Source: Candidatus Arcticimaribacter forsetii
GTDB lineage: Bacteria; Bacteroidota; Bacteroidia; Flavobacteriales; Flavobacteriaceae
Assembly (NCBI RefSeq): GCF_910589745.1
Contig: NZ_OU342399.1
Location: 620,001-684,000, forward strand
DNA: 64,000 nucleotides
Direction: 5' to 3'
Part shown: positions 8,309-17,086 of the stretch, in pieces
Layout: every line of letters starts with the position of its first letter
Position numbering within the stretch: the stretch's first letter is position 1
The notes under the pieces: model-generated
Database searches by the model: none
Told to the model about the DNA's origin: nothing
Seen by the model: the letters and a program-made list of their open reading frames with translations, nothing else
Made by a program: the position numbers and the translations under genes

Positions 8309-9901
8309 ATGGCTGAAATAATAAACATGCCTCGTTTAAGCGATACTATGGAAGAAGGTACTGTCGCAACTTGGTTTAAAAAAGTAGGAGATACAATTAA
8401 CGAAGGTGATATTTTAGCTGAAATTGAAACCGATAAAGCTACTATGGAATTCGAAGCCTTCTATGCAGGTGAATTATTGCATATTGGAATTCAAGAGGGT
8501 GGAACAGCTCCAGTTGATACTTTGTTAGCTATTATTGGTGAAAAGGGTGAAGATATTTCGGCACACTTAAATGGCGGAGCTGCTTCTGAAGAAAAAGAAG
8601 TTGCTGCTGCTAAAAAAGTAGAAGAAGTATCAAATGAAAAAGTAGCTCTTCCAGATAATGTAGAAATTATTACCATGCCTCGTCTTAGTGACACAATGGA
8701 GGAAGGGACTGTTGCTTCTTGGCTTAAAAAAGTTGGAGATGAAGTTGCAGAAGGAGATATTCTTGCAGAAATTGAAACTGATAAGGCAACTATGGAGTTC
8801 GAGTCTTTCTATAACGGAACTCTGCTGCATGTTGGAATTCAAGAAGGTGAATCTGCGCCTGTTGACAGTGTTTTAGCAATTATTGGAGCTAAAGATGCCG
8901 ATGTTAAAGCTGCAATAGCTTCTTTGGAATCAGCTCCTGCTCCTGTTACAGAAGCTCCTAAAGAAACTACATCTGTTGCTCCGCCAAAAACAGAAACTCC
9001 AAAACCAGTTGCATCAACACCAGTTGCTGCCCCTGCTGTAGTTAATACTAACGGAAGAGTTATTGCTTCTCCATTAGCAAAAAAATTAGCTGAAGAAAAA
9101 GGGATAAACTTATCATCTGTTGCAGGTACTGGTGACGGTGGAAGAATAATTAAAAGAGATATTGAAAACTATCAACCATCGGTTGGAGGAGGGGTACGAC
9201 CTTTTGTTCCATCTGGAGTTGAGTCTGTTGAGGAAGTCGCCAATAGTCAAATGCGTAAAACAATCGCAAAACGTTTAGCAGGGTCTAAATTTACAGCACC
9301 TCATTATTATCTTGGGGTTGAGTTTGATATGGATAATGCCATTGCTTTTAGAGCGCAATTCAATTCAATACCAGACACTAAAATATCATTTAACGATATC
9401 GTTGTTAAAGCAACTGCCTTGGCATTAAAAAAACACCCACAAGTTAATTCAAGATGGCATGATGATAAAATAGTGAAGCACAATCATGTTCATATGGGAG
9501 TTGCAGTAGCTGTTGAAGACGGTTTGGTTGTTCCTGTCGTTAAGTTTGCTGACGAACAGTCTTTACCTCAAATTGGAACTCAAGTTAGAGATTATGCAGG
9601 AAGAGCTAGAGATAAAAAATTAACTCCAGCTGAAATGGACGGAAGTACATTTACTATTTCTAATCTTGGAATGTTTGGAATTCAAGAATTTACATCGATA
9701 ATTAATCAACCAAATTCAGCAATTCTATCTGTTGGTGCAATTGTTCAAAAGCCAGTTGTTAAAAATGGACAAATTGTTGTTGGAAATATGATGAAATTAA
9801 CCTTAGCTTGTGACCATAGATCGGTTGACGGCGCAACGGGATCTCAGTTTTTACAAACTTTACAGCAATATATTGAAAATCCATTAACGATGTTATTATA
9901 A
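8309..9901 (+). CDS. pdhC: Dihydrolipoamide acetyltransferase, E2 of pyruvate dehydrogenase
   Basis: E2 is the core of the pyruvate dehydrogenase complex and transfers the acetyl group from lipoyl-lysine to CoA. The 530-residue protein has two tandem N-terminal lipoyl domains with ETDKA motifs; the predicted lipoylated residues are Lys43 and Lys159. An Ala/Pro-rich linker follows, then an E3-binding domain (SPLAKKLAEEKG to RIIKRDIENY, about 254-288). The C-terminal catalytic domain of chloramphenicol-acetyltransferase fold carries the active-site HRSVDG near the end. The arrangement predicts binding of a separate E3, lipoamide dehydrogenase, not encoded here. It follows pdhA by one base, and a strong terminator closes the pair. 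An alternative 2-oxo acid specificity is unlikely given the pdhA neighbour. Confidence 0.94.
   Translation: MAEIINMPRLSDTMEEGTVATWFKKVGDTINEGDILAEIETDKATMEFEAFYAGELLHIGIQEGGTAPVDTLLAIIGEKGEDISAHLNGGAASEEKEVAAAKKVEEVSNEKVALPDNVEIITMPRLSDTMEEGTVASWLKKVGDEVAEGDILAEIETDKATMEFESFYNGTLLHVGIQEGESAPVDSVLAIIGAKDADVKAAIASLESAPAPVTEAPKETTSVAPPKTETPKPVASTPVAAPAVVNTNGRVIASPLAKKLAEEKGINLSSVAGTGDGGRIIKRDIENYQPSVGGGVRPFVPSGVESVEEVANSQMRKTIAKRLAGSKFTAPHYYLGVEFDMDNAIAFRAQFNSIPDTKISFNDIVVKATALALKKHPQVNSRWHDDKIVKHNHVHMGVAVAVEDGLVVPVVKFADEQSLPQIGTQVRDYAGRARDKKLTPAEMDGSTFTISNLGMFGIQEFTSIINQPNSAILSVGAIVQKPVVKNGQIVVGNMMKLTLACDHRSVDGATGSQFLQTLQQYIENPLTMLL
8327..8893 (+). repeat. Tandem lipoyl-domain duplication inside pdhC
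   Basis: Two copies of a roughly 72-residue unit begin MPRLSDTMEEGTVA at codons 7 and 123, offset by 348 bases. Most of each domain is identical at the protein level, including GDILAEIETDKATMEFE, which indicates a duplication kept similar by selection or gene conversion. Confidence 0.85.
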
Positions 9902-9921
9902 CAGATTAATTACATTTTTAT

Positions 9922-9946
9922 AAACCCGCTTTCAGCGGGTTTTTTT
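9922..9946 (+). terminator. Rho-independent terminator after pdhC
   Basis: A perfect 9-bp stem (AAACCCGCT / AGCGGGTTT) with a TTC loop runs into a T-tract, 21 bases after the pdhC stop. It ends the pdhA-pdhC transcript. Confidence 0.92.
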
Positions 9947-9974
9947 ATATTTATATTAAACTAGATTATTAAAC

Positions 9975-10646
9975 TTGAAAAAGAAAATTATTATTACAGG
10001 AGCTGGAAGAGGAATCGGTAAAGCTACAGCCATATTAGCTGCATCTCAGGGGCATGAAGTTCTTGCTATTTCTAGGAATATTGAAAGTTTGATAGGTATA
10101 AAAAATATTCAGGCTTATTCAGTTGATCTTTCTAATCAAAATTCAATAGCTTCTTTTTTTAATGAAGTAAAAATTACAGGAGTAGATGCGCTCATAAATA
10201 ATGCAGGAAAATTAGAAAACATTCCATTCACCGACACCTCATTTGATGTTTTTGAGTCTGTGTTTAAAGTTAATGTTTTTGGTTTAGCGGAATTTACTCG
10301 TCAACTTTTGCCTCATATCAAAACCAGTGGTCACGTAGTGAATATAAGTAGTATGGGTGGGGTGCAAGGAAGCTCAAAGTTTCCTGGTTTGGCTGCATAC
10401 AGTAGTAGTAAAGGAGCTGTTATAACACTCACTGAACTTCTTGCAGAAGAATACAAAGAAACAGGTCCTTCTTTTAATGCACTTGCTTTTGGGGCGGTTC
10501 AAACTGAAATGCTTGAAGAGGCTTTTCCAGGATATAAAGCGCCATTAACCGCAGAGCAAATGGGATCCTATCTTCTTAATTTTGCTCTGACTGGACATGA
10601 GGTGTATAATGGTAAAACGCTTCCTGTTTCGTCAGGTACACCATAA
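9975..10646 (+). CDS. SDR-family NAD(P)-dependent oxidoreductase
   Basis: This is a short-chain dehydrogenase/reductase of 223 residues with the complete classical set. The nucleotide-binding TGAGRGIG is at 8-15 and NNAG at 75-78. The catalytic Ser is at 125 or 126 (NISSMGG), and Tyr142 and Lys146 lie in AYSSSKGA. The substrate cannot be read from the sequence. The start codon is TTG at 9975, just upstream of the Rossmann strand, and no ATG nearby would keep the glycine motif intact. The gene follows the pdhC terminator and is 10 bases from the SprT-like gene, so the two probably form one transcript. Neighbouring genes do not reveal a pathway. Confidence 0.85.
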   Translation: MKKKIIITGAGRGIGKATAILAASQGHEVLAISRNIESLIGIKNIQAYSVDLSNQNSIASFFNEVKITGVDALINNAGKLENIPFTDTSFDVFESVFKVNVFGLAEFTRQLLPHIKTSGHVVNISSMGGVQGSSKFPGLAAYSSSKGAVITLTELLAEEYKETGPSFNALAFGAVQTEMLEEAFPGYKAPLTAEQMGSYLLNFALTGHEVYNGKTLPVSSGTP

Positions 10647-10656
10647 GTATGCTTTT

Positions 10657-11253
10657 ATGAATGATTTGTATTCATCCATTCCTGATAAATCCATAAGCCA
10701 AGTAAAGCATTATCTTTCAGAGTGGAATGTTCAGGTAAAAATCGTTTCGAAGAGAATAACAAAACACGGTGATTATCGTAAGACATCATCTGGAAAACAT
10801 CAGATTACAATAAATAAAACATCCAACCCCTACCGTTTCTTAATTACTCTAATCCATGAAATAGCTCATCATGTAGCTTTTAAAGAATATGGGTATCGAA
10901 TTAAACCTCACGGGAAAGAGTGGAAGTATATCTTTCAAAAATTAATGTTACCGTTAATTAACCCTCAGGTTTTTCCTGATCAATTATTAAGCGTGGTAGC
11001 TAGGCATTTTAAAAGCCCTAAAGCGAGTAGTGATACAGATTTTAATCTAGTAATGGCGCTATCAAGTTTTGACCCGGTACAGGATAAAACATATGTTTTT
11101 GAACTTGAAGAAGGTTCTAACTTTTCAATCCCAGATGGGAGGGAATTTGTTTTAGGAAAAAAAAGAGTAAAACGCTATGAATGTGAAGAAATTTCCACTC
11201 GAAAAAAATATATTTTTAGCCCACATGCAGAGGTTTATTTAGTGGAAAAATAG
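10657..11253 (+). CDS. SprT-like zinc metalloprotease-domain protein
   Basis: The SprT-like family shares the zincin fold of the eukaryotic DNA-protein crosslink protease Spartan; bacterial members are poorly characterised. The 198-residue protein has the metal and catalytic motif HEIAHH at 67-72 and a downstream His in KPHGKEW (residue 85) that fits the third zinc ligand. The C-terminal part contains YECEEISTRKKY but lacks the CxxC pairs of SprT zinc ribbons. I placed the start at the ATG at 10657, because the upstream in-frame ATG at 10597 lies inside the SDR gene and adds 20 unrelated residues. It is probably co-transcribed with the SDR gene. Confidence 0.75.
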   Translation: MNDLYSSIPDKSISQVKHYLSEWNVQVKIVSKRITKHGDYRKTSSGKHQITINKTSNPYRFLITLIHEIAHHVAFKEYGYRIKPHGKEWKYIFQKLMLPLINPQVFPDQLLSVVARHFKSPKASSDTDFNLVMALSSFDPVQDKTYVFELEEGSNFSIPDGREFVLGKKRVKRYECEEISTRKKYIFSPHAEVYLVEK

Positions 11254-11274
11254 AGCTAGTTTTACAAGTTGTAA

Positions 11275-12042
11275 TTAAATCGATTCGTCGATGTAAATTT
11301 TTCTTATTTTTTTGAACATCTCTGACGAGTATACAAATTTAGTTACGGATTCATTGTCAGTTTTAAAGATTTCCTGATTTGTACCTTCCCATTCTTTAAA
11401 TCCATTTTCAAGGAACACGATCTTTTCTCCGATTTCCATGACCGAATTCATGTCATGGGTATTGATTACCGTTGTAATTTCATATTCTCTTGTAATTTCT
11501 TGAATCAAGTTATCAATAAGAATAGCAGTTCTAGGGTCTAATCCTGAGTTTGGTTCGTCACAAAATAAATACTTAGGATTCATTATAATAGCTCTTGCAA
11601 TTGCAACCCTTTTTTTCATACCACCAGAAATTTCAGAGGGTAGTTTTAAGTTAGCATTTACTAAGTTTACTCTATTGATTACAGTGTTTGCACGTTCTCT
11701 AATTTCCTCTTCAGAAGCAGTTGTAAACATCCGCATTGGAAACATAATATTCTCCTCTACATTCATGGAATCGAAAAGTGCACTTCCTTGAAATACCATA
11801 CCTATTTCTTGTCGCAGGAGAGCTCTTTCTTTTAAATCCATACTTTTTAGCGAAGTGTTTCCAAAAATAATTTCACCACTATCAGCTTCAAATAGCCCAA
11901 GGATGCTTTTTAGAAACACGGTTTTACCAGAACCACTTTGTCCAATGATAAGGTTCGTTTTTCCTTTTTCAAAAGTGGTGCTAATCCCTTTTAAAACTTG
12001 AGTTTCATCAAATGATTTCACTAAATTTTTTATTTCAATCAT
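11275..12042 (-). CDS. ABC transporter ATP-binding protein, MlaF type
   Basis: This is the ATPase of an Mla/TTG2-type phospholipid or lipid transporter that works with the MlaE-like permease just upstream. The 255-residue protein has Walker A GQSGSGKT (34-41), the Q-loop in MVFQGSALFDSM (82-93), the signature EISGGMKKRVAIARA (137-151), Walker B YLFCDEP (158-164) and the switch His in INTHDM. The sequence GSALFDSMNVEEN after the Q-loop is typical of MlaF rather than of sugar or amino-acid importers. Its ATG directly abuts the permease stop codon. No MCE-domain substrate-binding protein (MlaD) is adjacent, so that partner must lie elsewhere. Confidence 0.88.
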   Translation of the reverse strand: MIEIKNLVKSFDETQVLKGISTTFEKGKTNLIIGQSGSGKTVFLKSILGLFEADSGEIIFGNTSLKSMDLKERALLRQEIGMVFQGSALFDSMNVEENIMFPMRMFTTASEEEIRERANTVINRVNLVNANLKLPSEISGGMKKRVAIARAIIMNPKYLFCDEPNSGLDPRTAILIDNLIQEITREYEITTVINTHDMNSVMEIGEKIVFLENGFKEWEGTNQEIFKTDNESVTKFVYSSEMFKKIRKIYIDESI

Positions 12043-12780
12043 CTAGGTTAGTAAAAGGTTAGTCACAATTGAATTCGTTATTATTATTGCTACACTTGTC
12101 CATACGAAGGAAGTAGTGCTGGCTTTTCCAACATCTAAAGCCCCACCTTTCATAAAATAACCATGATAAGAAGGTATAGTTGCCAATAACATTGCAAATA
12201 AGAAAGTTTTAATAAAAGCATATACAATATGAAATGATCTAAAGTCTAACTGAAGTCCATCTACGAAATCTGCATGTGAAGAAAAACCACCACTAACACA
12301 AGCAAGATAACCCCCTAAAATACCTAAAGCCATTGAAAAACTGATTAAAAAGGGGTAAAGTGTTAAAGCAATTATTTTAGGGAAAATTAAGTAATTATAG
12401 GTGTTAATTCCCATTACTTCAAGAGCATCTATTTGCTCAGTAACTCGCATAGTTCCTAAGCTTGAAGTAATGAAAGAACCAACTTTACCAGCCATTATAA
12501 TAGAAATAAAAGTAGGTGCAAATTCTAATATAATTGATTGTCGAGTTGCAAATCCTACTAAATAACCAGGGAGCAAAGGATTGTCTGTATTGATTGCTGT
12601 TTGGATTGCAACTACACCCCCTACAAAAAAGGATATGAAAGCAACAATACCCAGAGAACCAATGATTAAATCATCAATTTCTCTAACAATTAAATTTTTT
12701 AGGACACCCCATTTGGTGAATTTTCCAAAAGTCTTTTGGATCATCAAGAGGTATCGGCCTATATGAGTTAGGAATTTCAT
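12043..12780 (-). CDS. MlaE-family ABC transporter permease
   Basis: This is the inner-membrane permease of an Mla-type lipid transporter, thought to move phospholipids between the inner and outer membranes to keep asymmetry. The 245-residue protein has five to six hydrophobic segments and the MlaE signature with GGVVAIQTA (53-61), FAPTFISIIMAGKVGSFITS and GTMRVTEQIDALEVMGIN. The start is the ATG at 12780, preceded by an AGAGGA stretch that could act as a ribosome binding site, which is uncommon in this window. It is transcribed ahead of the ATPase gene with no gap. Confidence 0.9.
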   Translation of the reverse strand: MKFLTHIGRYLLMIQKTFGKFTKWGVLKNLIVREIDDLIIGSLGIVAFISFFVGGVVAIQTAINTDNPLLPGYLVGFATRQSIILEFAPTFISIIMAGKVGSFITSSLGTMRVTEQIDALEVMGINTYNYLIFPKIIALTLYPFLISFSMALGILGGYLACVSGGFSSHADFVDGLQLDFRSFHIVYAFIKTFLFAMLLATIPSYHGYFMKGGALDVGKASTTSFVWTSVAIIITNSIVTNLLLT

Positions 12781-12852
12781 TCCTCTAAAATACGCAAAAC
12801 TTAAAAATTAAAACACTAAAAAGCTGTTCGTGTTTTATAAATTTATTACATC

Positions 12853-13908
12853 TTATACCTGATAAGTAATTGCATTGATGTTCATTCCAGCTCCTACACT
12901 TGCAAATAAAACAACATCACCTTTTGAAAGTTTATGTCCCTCTTTTTGTCCATTAAGGACTTGATCGTATAGTGTTGGTATTGTAGCCACCGAGCTGTTT
13001 CCGTGCTCTTCAATATTCATTGGCATTATTCCTTCTGGAACTTTCTCTTTATAAAGACGATAAAAACGTTTTACAATTGCCTCGTCCATTTTTTCGTTTG
13101 CTTGGTGAATAAATATTTTTTTCAAATCTTTAATTTCAAATCCAGATTGATCAAAACATTCTTTCATGGCGACTGGAACAGAAGATAGAGCAAATTCATA
13201 CACCTTTCTTCCTTGCATTTTAATGAACTGATCTGTATTGTCTTTTTCATATGACGCACCAAAAAATAACATATCAATTTCATTGTTGTCCGTATAAGTT
13301 ACAGACTCATTGGAAAGAATTCCTCCTTTATCATTTTGTTTTTCAATTATAGTAGCTCCAGCACCATCAGCAAATATCATTGAATCACGATCGCTTTTAT
13401 CTATGACCCTAGAAAGTGTTTCAGTTCCAATCACTAAGCATTTTGATGCCATTCCTGCTTTCATAAATGCACTTGCTTGGATTACTCCTTCAACCCAACC
13501 CGGACATCCAAAAAGTATATCGTATGCAACACATTTAGGATTTTTAATACCAAGAATAGTCTTGACTTTAGAAGCTACGCTGGGTAGTGAATTGGATTGC
13601 TTAGATCCAAAATCGGTATCACCAAAATTATGAGCGACTATAATATAATCAAGAGTTTCAGGATCAATATTTGAATTTTCAATCGCTTTTAAAGCAGCTT
13701 TTGCTGCTAAGTCAGAAGAGTTTTCTTCATTGGTAGCATATCTTCTTTCTTTAATCCCAGTGATCGAACTAAATTTTTGAATAATTTCAGAATTATCAAC
13801 TTCAAAAGGTACTCCCTCATTATTAGTAAAGATATGATTCATAAAATCAGTATTTTTTATAACAACGCTGGGAATGCAACTTCCTGTACCAGTGATTTTT
13901 ATATTCAT
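12853..13908 (-). CDS. 3-oxoacyl-ACP synthase III family protein (FabH-like)
   Basis: This is a thiolase-fold condensing enzyme of 351 residues. The triad of beta-ketoacyl-ACP synthase III is complete: Cys135 in ILFGCPGW, His268 in FIHQANEKM and Asn304 in EHGNSS. Such enzymes condense acyl-CoA with malonyl-ACP. This subfamily diverges from housekeeping FabH (the loop around GCPGWVEG, and an insertion near residues 170-230), so it may use another starter unit or be closer to OleA-like or secondary-lipid enzymes. It stands alone, with no fatty-acid or polyketide genes next to it. A -7 promoter box lies 17 bases before its ATG. Confidence 0.82.
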   Translation of the reverse strand: MNIKITGTGSCIPSVVIKNTDFMNHIFTNNEGVPFEVDNSEIIQKFSSITGIKERRYATNEENSSDLAAKAALKAIENSNIDPETLDYIIVAHNFGDTDFGSKQSNSLPSVASKVKTILGIKNPKCVAYDILFGCPGWVEGVIQASAFMKAGMASKCLVIGTETLSRVIDKSDRDSMIFADGAGATIIEKQNDKGGILSNESVTYTDNNEIDMLFFGASYEKDNTDQFIKMQGRKVYEFALSSVPVAMKECFDQSGFEIKDLKKIFIHQANEKMDEAIVKRFYRLYKEKVPEGIMPMNIEEHGNSSVATIPTLYDQVLNGQKEGHKLSKGDVVLFASVGAGMNINAITYQV

Positions 13909-13924
13909 AATAATGCTATAATAA

Positions 13925-13932
13925 CAAATTTA
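13925..13932 (-). promoter_or_regulatory. -7 promoter box of the FabH-like gene
   Basis: On the minus strand TAAATTTG matches TAnnTTTG and lies 17 bases before the ATG at 13908. No -33 TTG is visible at the usual distance. Confidence 0.45.
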
Positions 13933-14038
13933 ACAAAGTGTTGTACAGCTGGTCTATGATGTGTAAAAATTCATACGATACCTAAAGCCAAGTATTTTTT
14001 TGGTTTAAATTTTAAAAAAAAACATTAAGAACTGTCTC

Positions 14039-16882
14039 TTAGTTGTTTGAGTATTCTTCAATAGGGGGGCAGCTGCAGATCAAATTACGATCTCCAAAGG
14101 CCTCATCAACCCTTCTTACAGAGGGCCAGAATTTATTTTCTTGCACAAAATTTAACGGATAAAGTGCCTTTTGTCTACTATATTCAAATGACCATTTATC
14201 AGCTGTCGCCATTTGAAGCGTATGAGGAGCATTTTTTAAAACACTAGTTTCGGTGTGTGTTTCTTTTTCTTCAATTTCTTTTGCAATAGAATTCATAGCG
14301 TCACAAAAACGATTTATTTCAGCTAAATTTTCACTCTCGGTTGGTTCAATCATCATGGTGCCAGAAACAGGGAAAGAGACTGTTGGTGCATGAAAACCGT
14401 AGTCCATTAATCTCTTGGCTACATCAACAACCTCGATACCTTTTTGTTTAAAAGGTCTTAAATCGATAATCATTTCGTGTGCTGTTCTTCCATTTTCACC
14501 AACATATAAAATTGGGTAAGAACTTTCAAGCTTTGCCTTTATGTAATTTGCATTTAGAATTGCAATTTCGGTTACTTTTTTTAAACCTGCACCTCCAAGC
14601 ATTTTTATGTATCCGTATGATATCAAACAGGCCAAAGCAGAACCCCATGGCGCCCCTGATATTGAGCTAATTGGATTTTTTCCTCCTGTTTTTATAATTG
14701 GATTACTTGGTAAAAACGGCGCTAAGTGTTTTGCTACGCAAATTGGGCCCACTCCCGGCCCCCCACCTCCGTGTGGAATCGCAAAGGTTTTGTGTAAATT
14801 TAGATGACAAACATCGGCTCCGATTATAGCAGGACTAGTAACTCCAACCTGAGCATTCATGTTAGCTCCATCCATATATACTTGACCACCGTTATCATGA
14901 ATTAGTTGGGTCATTTTCCGAATATTTGATTCAAATACTCCGTGAGTAGAGGGATAAGTAACCATTAACCCTGCAAGGTTGTCTCTGTGTTCAAGTACCT
15001 TTGCTGAAAAATCTTCCCAATCTATATTTCCAATTTCATCTGTTGCTGTTACAACAACTTTCATTCCTGCCATAACGGCTGATGCAGGATTTGTTCCATG
15101 TGCTGATGCAGGAATAATACATATGTTTCTGTGGTGCTCATTTCGTGATTCATGATATGCTCTTATTACCATAAGACCAGCATATTCTCCTTGAGCTCCA
15201 GAATTAGGCTGTAGAGAAGTGGCATAAAATCCAGTCACTTCGTTTAATTGGATTTCAAGTTCTTCAAGTATTTGATGGTACCCAGCTGCTTGGTTAGTAG
15301 GGACAAATGGGTGCAAACCATTCCACTGAGGCCAACTTAATGGGAGCATCTCACTTGCAGCATTTAATTTCATTGTACAAGACCCTAAGGATATCATAGA
15401 ATGATTTAATGCTAGATCTTTTCTTTCCAAGCGTTTTATATACCGCATTAAACTTGTTTCAGAATGAAATGAATTAAAAATAGGATGCGTTAAAAATGAG
15501 GAATTTCTGATTTGATTTACAGGAATATTTGTTTCTATTTCTATAGAATTCAACTCTGCCTTTTGGGAGGTATATTCTTCAAATAAATAAATCAGATTGT
15601 TGAAGCTTTTTTCAGTTACAGTTTCGTTAAATGAAATTGAAACATGATTTTCATCAACTGCTAAAAGATTTATTTCACGCGATTCTGCAAGTTTAGTTAG
15701 TCTCTCTGAGTCTACTTTTATAAGTAAGGTATCGAAAAAATTCTGATTGATTTGCTCTATGGATAACTCTTTGAGAATGGAATCAAATCTAAGCGCATTT
15801 AGATGAATTTTAGCAGCTATATTTTTAAGTCCTTTTGGACCGTGATAAACGGCATACATGCCAGCCATCACAGCAAGTAGAACTTGAGCAGTACATATAT
15901 TTGAAGTGGCTTTATCTCTTTTGATATGTTGCTCTCTTGTTTGAAGGGCCATTCTTAAAGCAGGAGCTCCGTCTAAATCTCTTGTTTGACCAATTATTCT
16001 TCCGGGGATATTTCTTTTGTAAGCTTCACGAGTAGCAAAGTAGGCTGCATGTGGCCCACCATATCCAAGAGGTATTCCAAAACGTTGGGTTGTTCCTACA
16101 ACTACATCAACTCCGTATTTTCCAGGAGCTTCAAGCAAAGTTAGACTCAATAAATCTGCAGCAACAACTGTTTTAATTTCATGCGCTTGAACTTTTTCTA
16201 CAAGTTTTGGAAGGTTAGGGATAGAGCCGTGTTTTCCTGGGTATTGAAAAAATGCTCCAAAAAAATCTGTTGTAAATTCAAATATTTCTGGATTTCCAAC
16301 GACTAATTTTATTCCAATTGGCTCTGAGCGTGTTTTGAAAAGCGCAAGGGTTTGAGGTAAAACATCTTCTGAGACAAAAAAGTTACAACTGTTATTTTTC
16401 TTTTGGGCTCTAGTTCTTGCTGCAAATAATAAAGTCATCCCTTCTGCTGCTGCCGTACTTTCATCAAGCAAAGAAGCATTAGCAAGTTCCATCCCAGTTA
16501 AATCGGTTACTACGGTTTGAAAATTAAAAAGTGCCTCTAATCTCCCTTGTGCAATTTCTGCTTGATAGGGTGTGTATGCTGTATACCAACCTGGGTTTTC
16601 TAAAATATTTCTTTGAATAACTGCTGGTGTTATTGTTGGATGATATCCTAAACCAATGTAAGTGTCAAATAACTTATTTTTTTGAGAGACTAGTTGTAAT
16701 TCTGTTAAGAATTCATGTTCGCTAATTCCTTCAGGAAGATTGAGATCTTGTTTTAAAGCAATATCTGAAGGAATTGTTTCGCTTAATAAAGAGGCCACAG
16801 AATCTGCGCCAATTGTCTTAAGCATTTGTTTTATTTCTTCTTCATTTGGACCTAAGTGTCTTGATTCAAAAGTACCGTTCAT
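14039..16882 (-). CDS. gcvP: Glycine dehydrogenase (decarboxylating), glycine cleavage P-protein
   Basis: The P-protein decarboxylates glycine with pyridoxal phosphate and passes the aminomethyl group to the H-protein lipoyl arm. It is a single-chain, fused form of 947 residues, as in E. coli and most Bacteroidota, rather than split gcvPA/gcvPB. The N-terminal half has ESRHLGPNEEE and GYGGPHAAYFA. The C-terminal half has the PLP-lysine motif NLHKTFAIPHGGGGPG near residue 700. Two ATGs are possible (16894 and 16882). I chose 16882 because a promoter -7 box at 16900-16907 puts the predicted transcript start at about 16893-16896, which would leave the first ATG leaderless. No gcvT or gcvH lies nearby, so the cleavage system is dispersed. 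Confidence 0.95.
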   Translation of the reverse strand: MNGTFESRHLGPNEEEIKQMLKTIGADSVASLLSETIPSDIALKQDLNLPEGISEHEFLTELQLVSQKNKLFDTYIGLGYHPTITPAVIQRNILENPGWYTAYTPYQAEIAQGRLEALFNFQTVVTDLTGMELANASLLDESTAAAEGMTLLFAARTRAQKKNNSCNFFVSEDVLPQTLALFKTRSEPIGIKLVVGNPEIFEFTTDFFGAFFQYPGKHGSIPNLPKLVEKVQAHEIKTVVAADLLSLTLLEAPGKYGVDVVVGTTQRFGIPLGYGGPHAAYFATREAYKRNIPGRIIGQTRDLDGAPALRMALQTREQHIKRDKATSNICTAQVLLAVMAGMYAVYHGPKGLKNIAAKIHLNALRFDSILKELSIEQINQNFFDTLLIKVDSERLTKLAESREINLLAVDENHVSISFNETVTEKSFNNLIYLFEEYTSQKAELNSIEIETNIPVNQIRNSSFLTHPIFNSFHSETSLMRYIKRLERKDLALNHSMISLGSCTMKLNAASEMLPLSWPQWNGLHPFVPTNQAAGYHQILEELEIQLNEVTGFYATSLQPNSGAQGEYAGLMVIRAYHESRNEHHRNICIIPASAHGTNPASAVMAGMKVVVTATDEIGNIDWEDFSAKVLEHRDNLAGLMVTYPSTHGVFESNIRKMTQLIHDNGGQVYMDGANMNAQVGVTSPAIIGADVCHLNLHKTFAIPHGGGGPGVGPICVAKHLAPFLPSNPIIKTGGKNPISSISGAPWGSALACLISYGYIKMLGGAGLKKVTEIAILNANYIKAKLESSYPILYVGENGRTAHEMIIDLRPFKQKGIEVVDVAKRLMDYGFHAPTVSFPVSGTMMIEPTESENLAEINRFCDAMNSIAKEIEEKETHTETSVLKNAPHTLQMATADKWSFEYSRQKALYPLNFVQENKFWPSVRRVDEAFGDRNLICSCPPIEEYSNN

Positions 16883-16899
16883 AGCTATAGTCATTTAAG

Positions 16900-16931
16900 C
16901 AAACTTAATCAAAAACAACCTTATTTTTCAA
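16900..16931 (-). promoter_or_regulatory. gcvP promoter (-33 TTG, -7 TAAGTTTG)
   Basis: On the minus strand a TTG (16929-16931) is followed after exactly 21 bases by TAAGTTTG (16900-16907), fitting the Bacteroidota TTG-N(19-23)-TAnnTTTG promoter. The same 21-base spacing occurs at the queA promoter in this window. Confidence 0.65.
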
Positions 16932-17074
16932 TACTTTTATGCGTGAATTTCATAAGTTTTCAACCAAAATATTAGGGATGATTTTAAGAGTGATTTTCTT
17001 TAAATATCAAATAATAATAGGGCTTAGGTAAACATATATTAAGTTATTTAATTAATACATATAAACAGTTTTGA

Positions 17075-17082
17075 TACTTTTG
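17075..17082 (+). promoter_or_regulatory. -7 promoter box abutting the UbiA-like gene
   Basis: TACTTTTG matches TAnnTTTG and ends only 4 bases before the GTG start at 17087. The predicted transcript start coincides with the start codon, so the message may be leaderless. There is no clear -33 element. Confidence 0.45.
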
Positions 17083-17086
17083 TTCT

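Noticed and set aside
10597-10656. Upstream start of the SprT-like gene inside the SDR gene
   Set aside because: It would overlap the SDR gene by 50 bases and add 20 residues unlike the family; an ATG just after the SDR stop fits better.
13310-13633. Plus-strand open frame of 107 codons opposite the FabH-like gene
   Set aside because: It is antisense to the active-site region of a well-conserved condensing enzyme and has no independent features.
16895-17086. Glycine riboswitch upstream of gcvP
   Set aside because: The predicted gcvP transcript starts within a few bases of the coding sequence, leaving no leader long enough for an aptamer.
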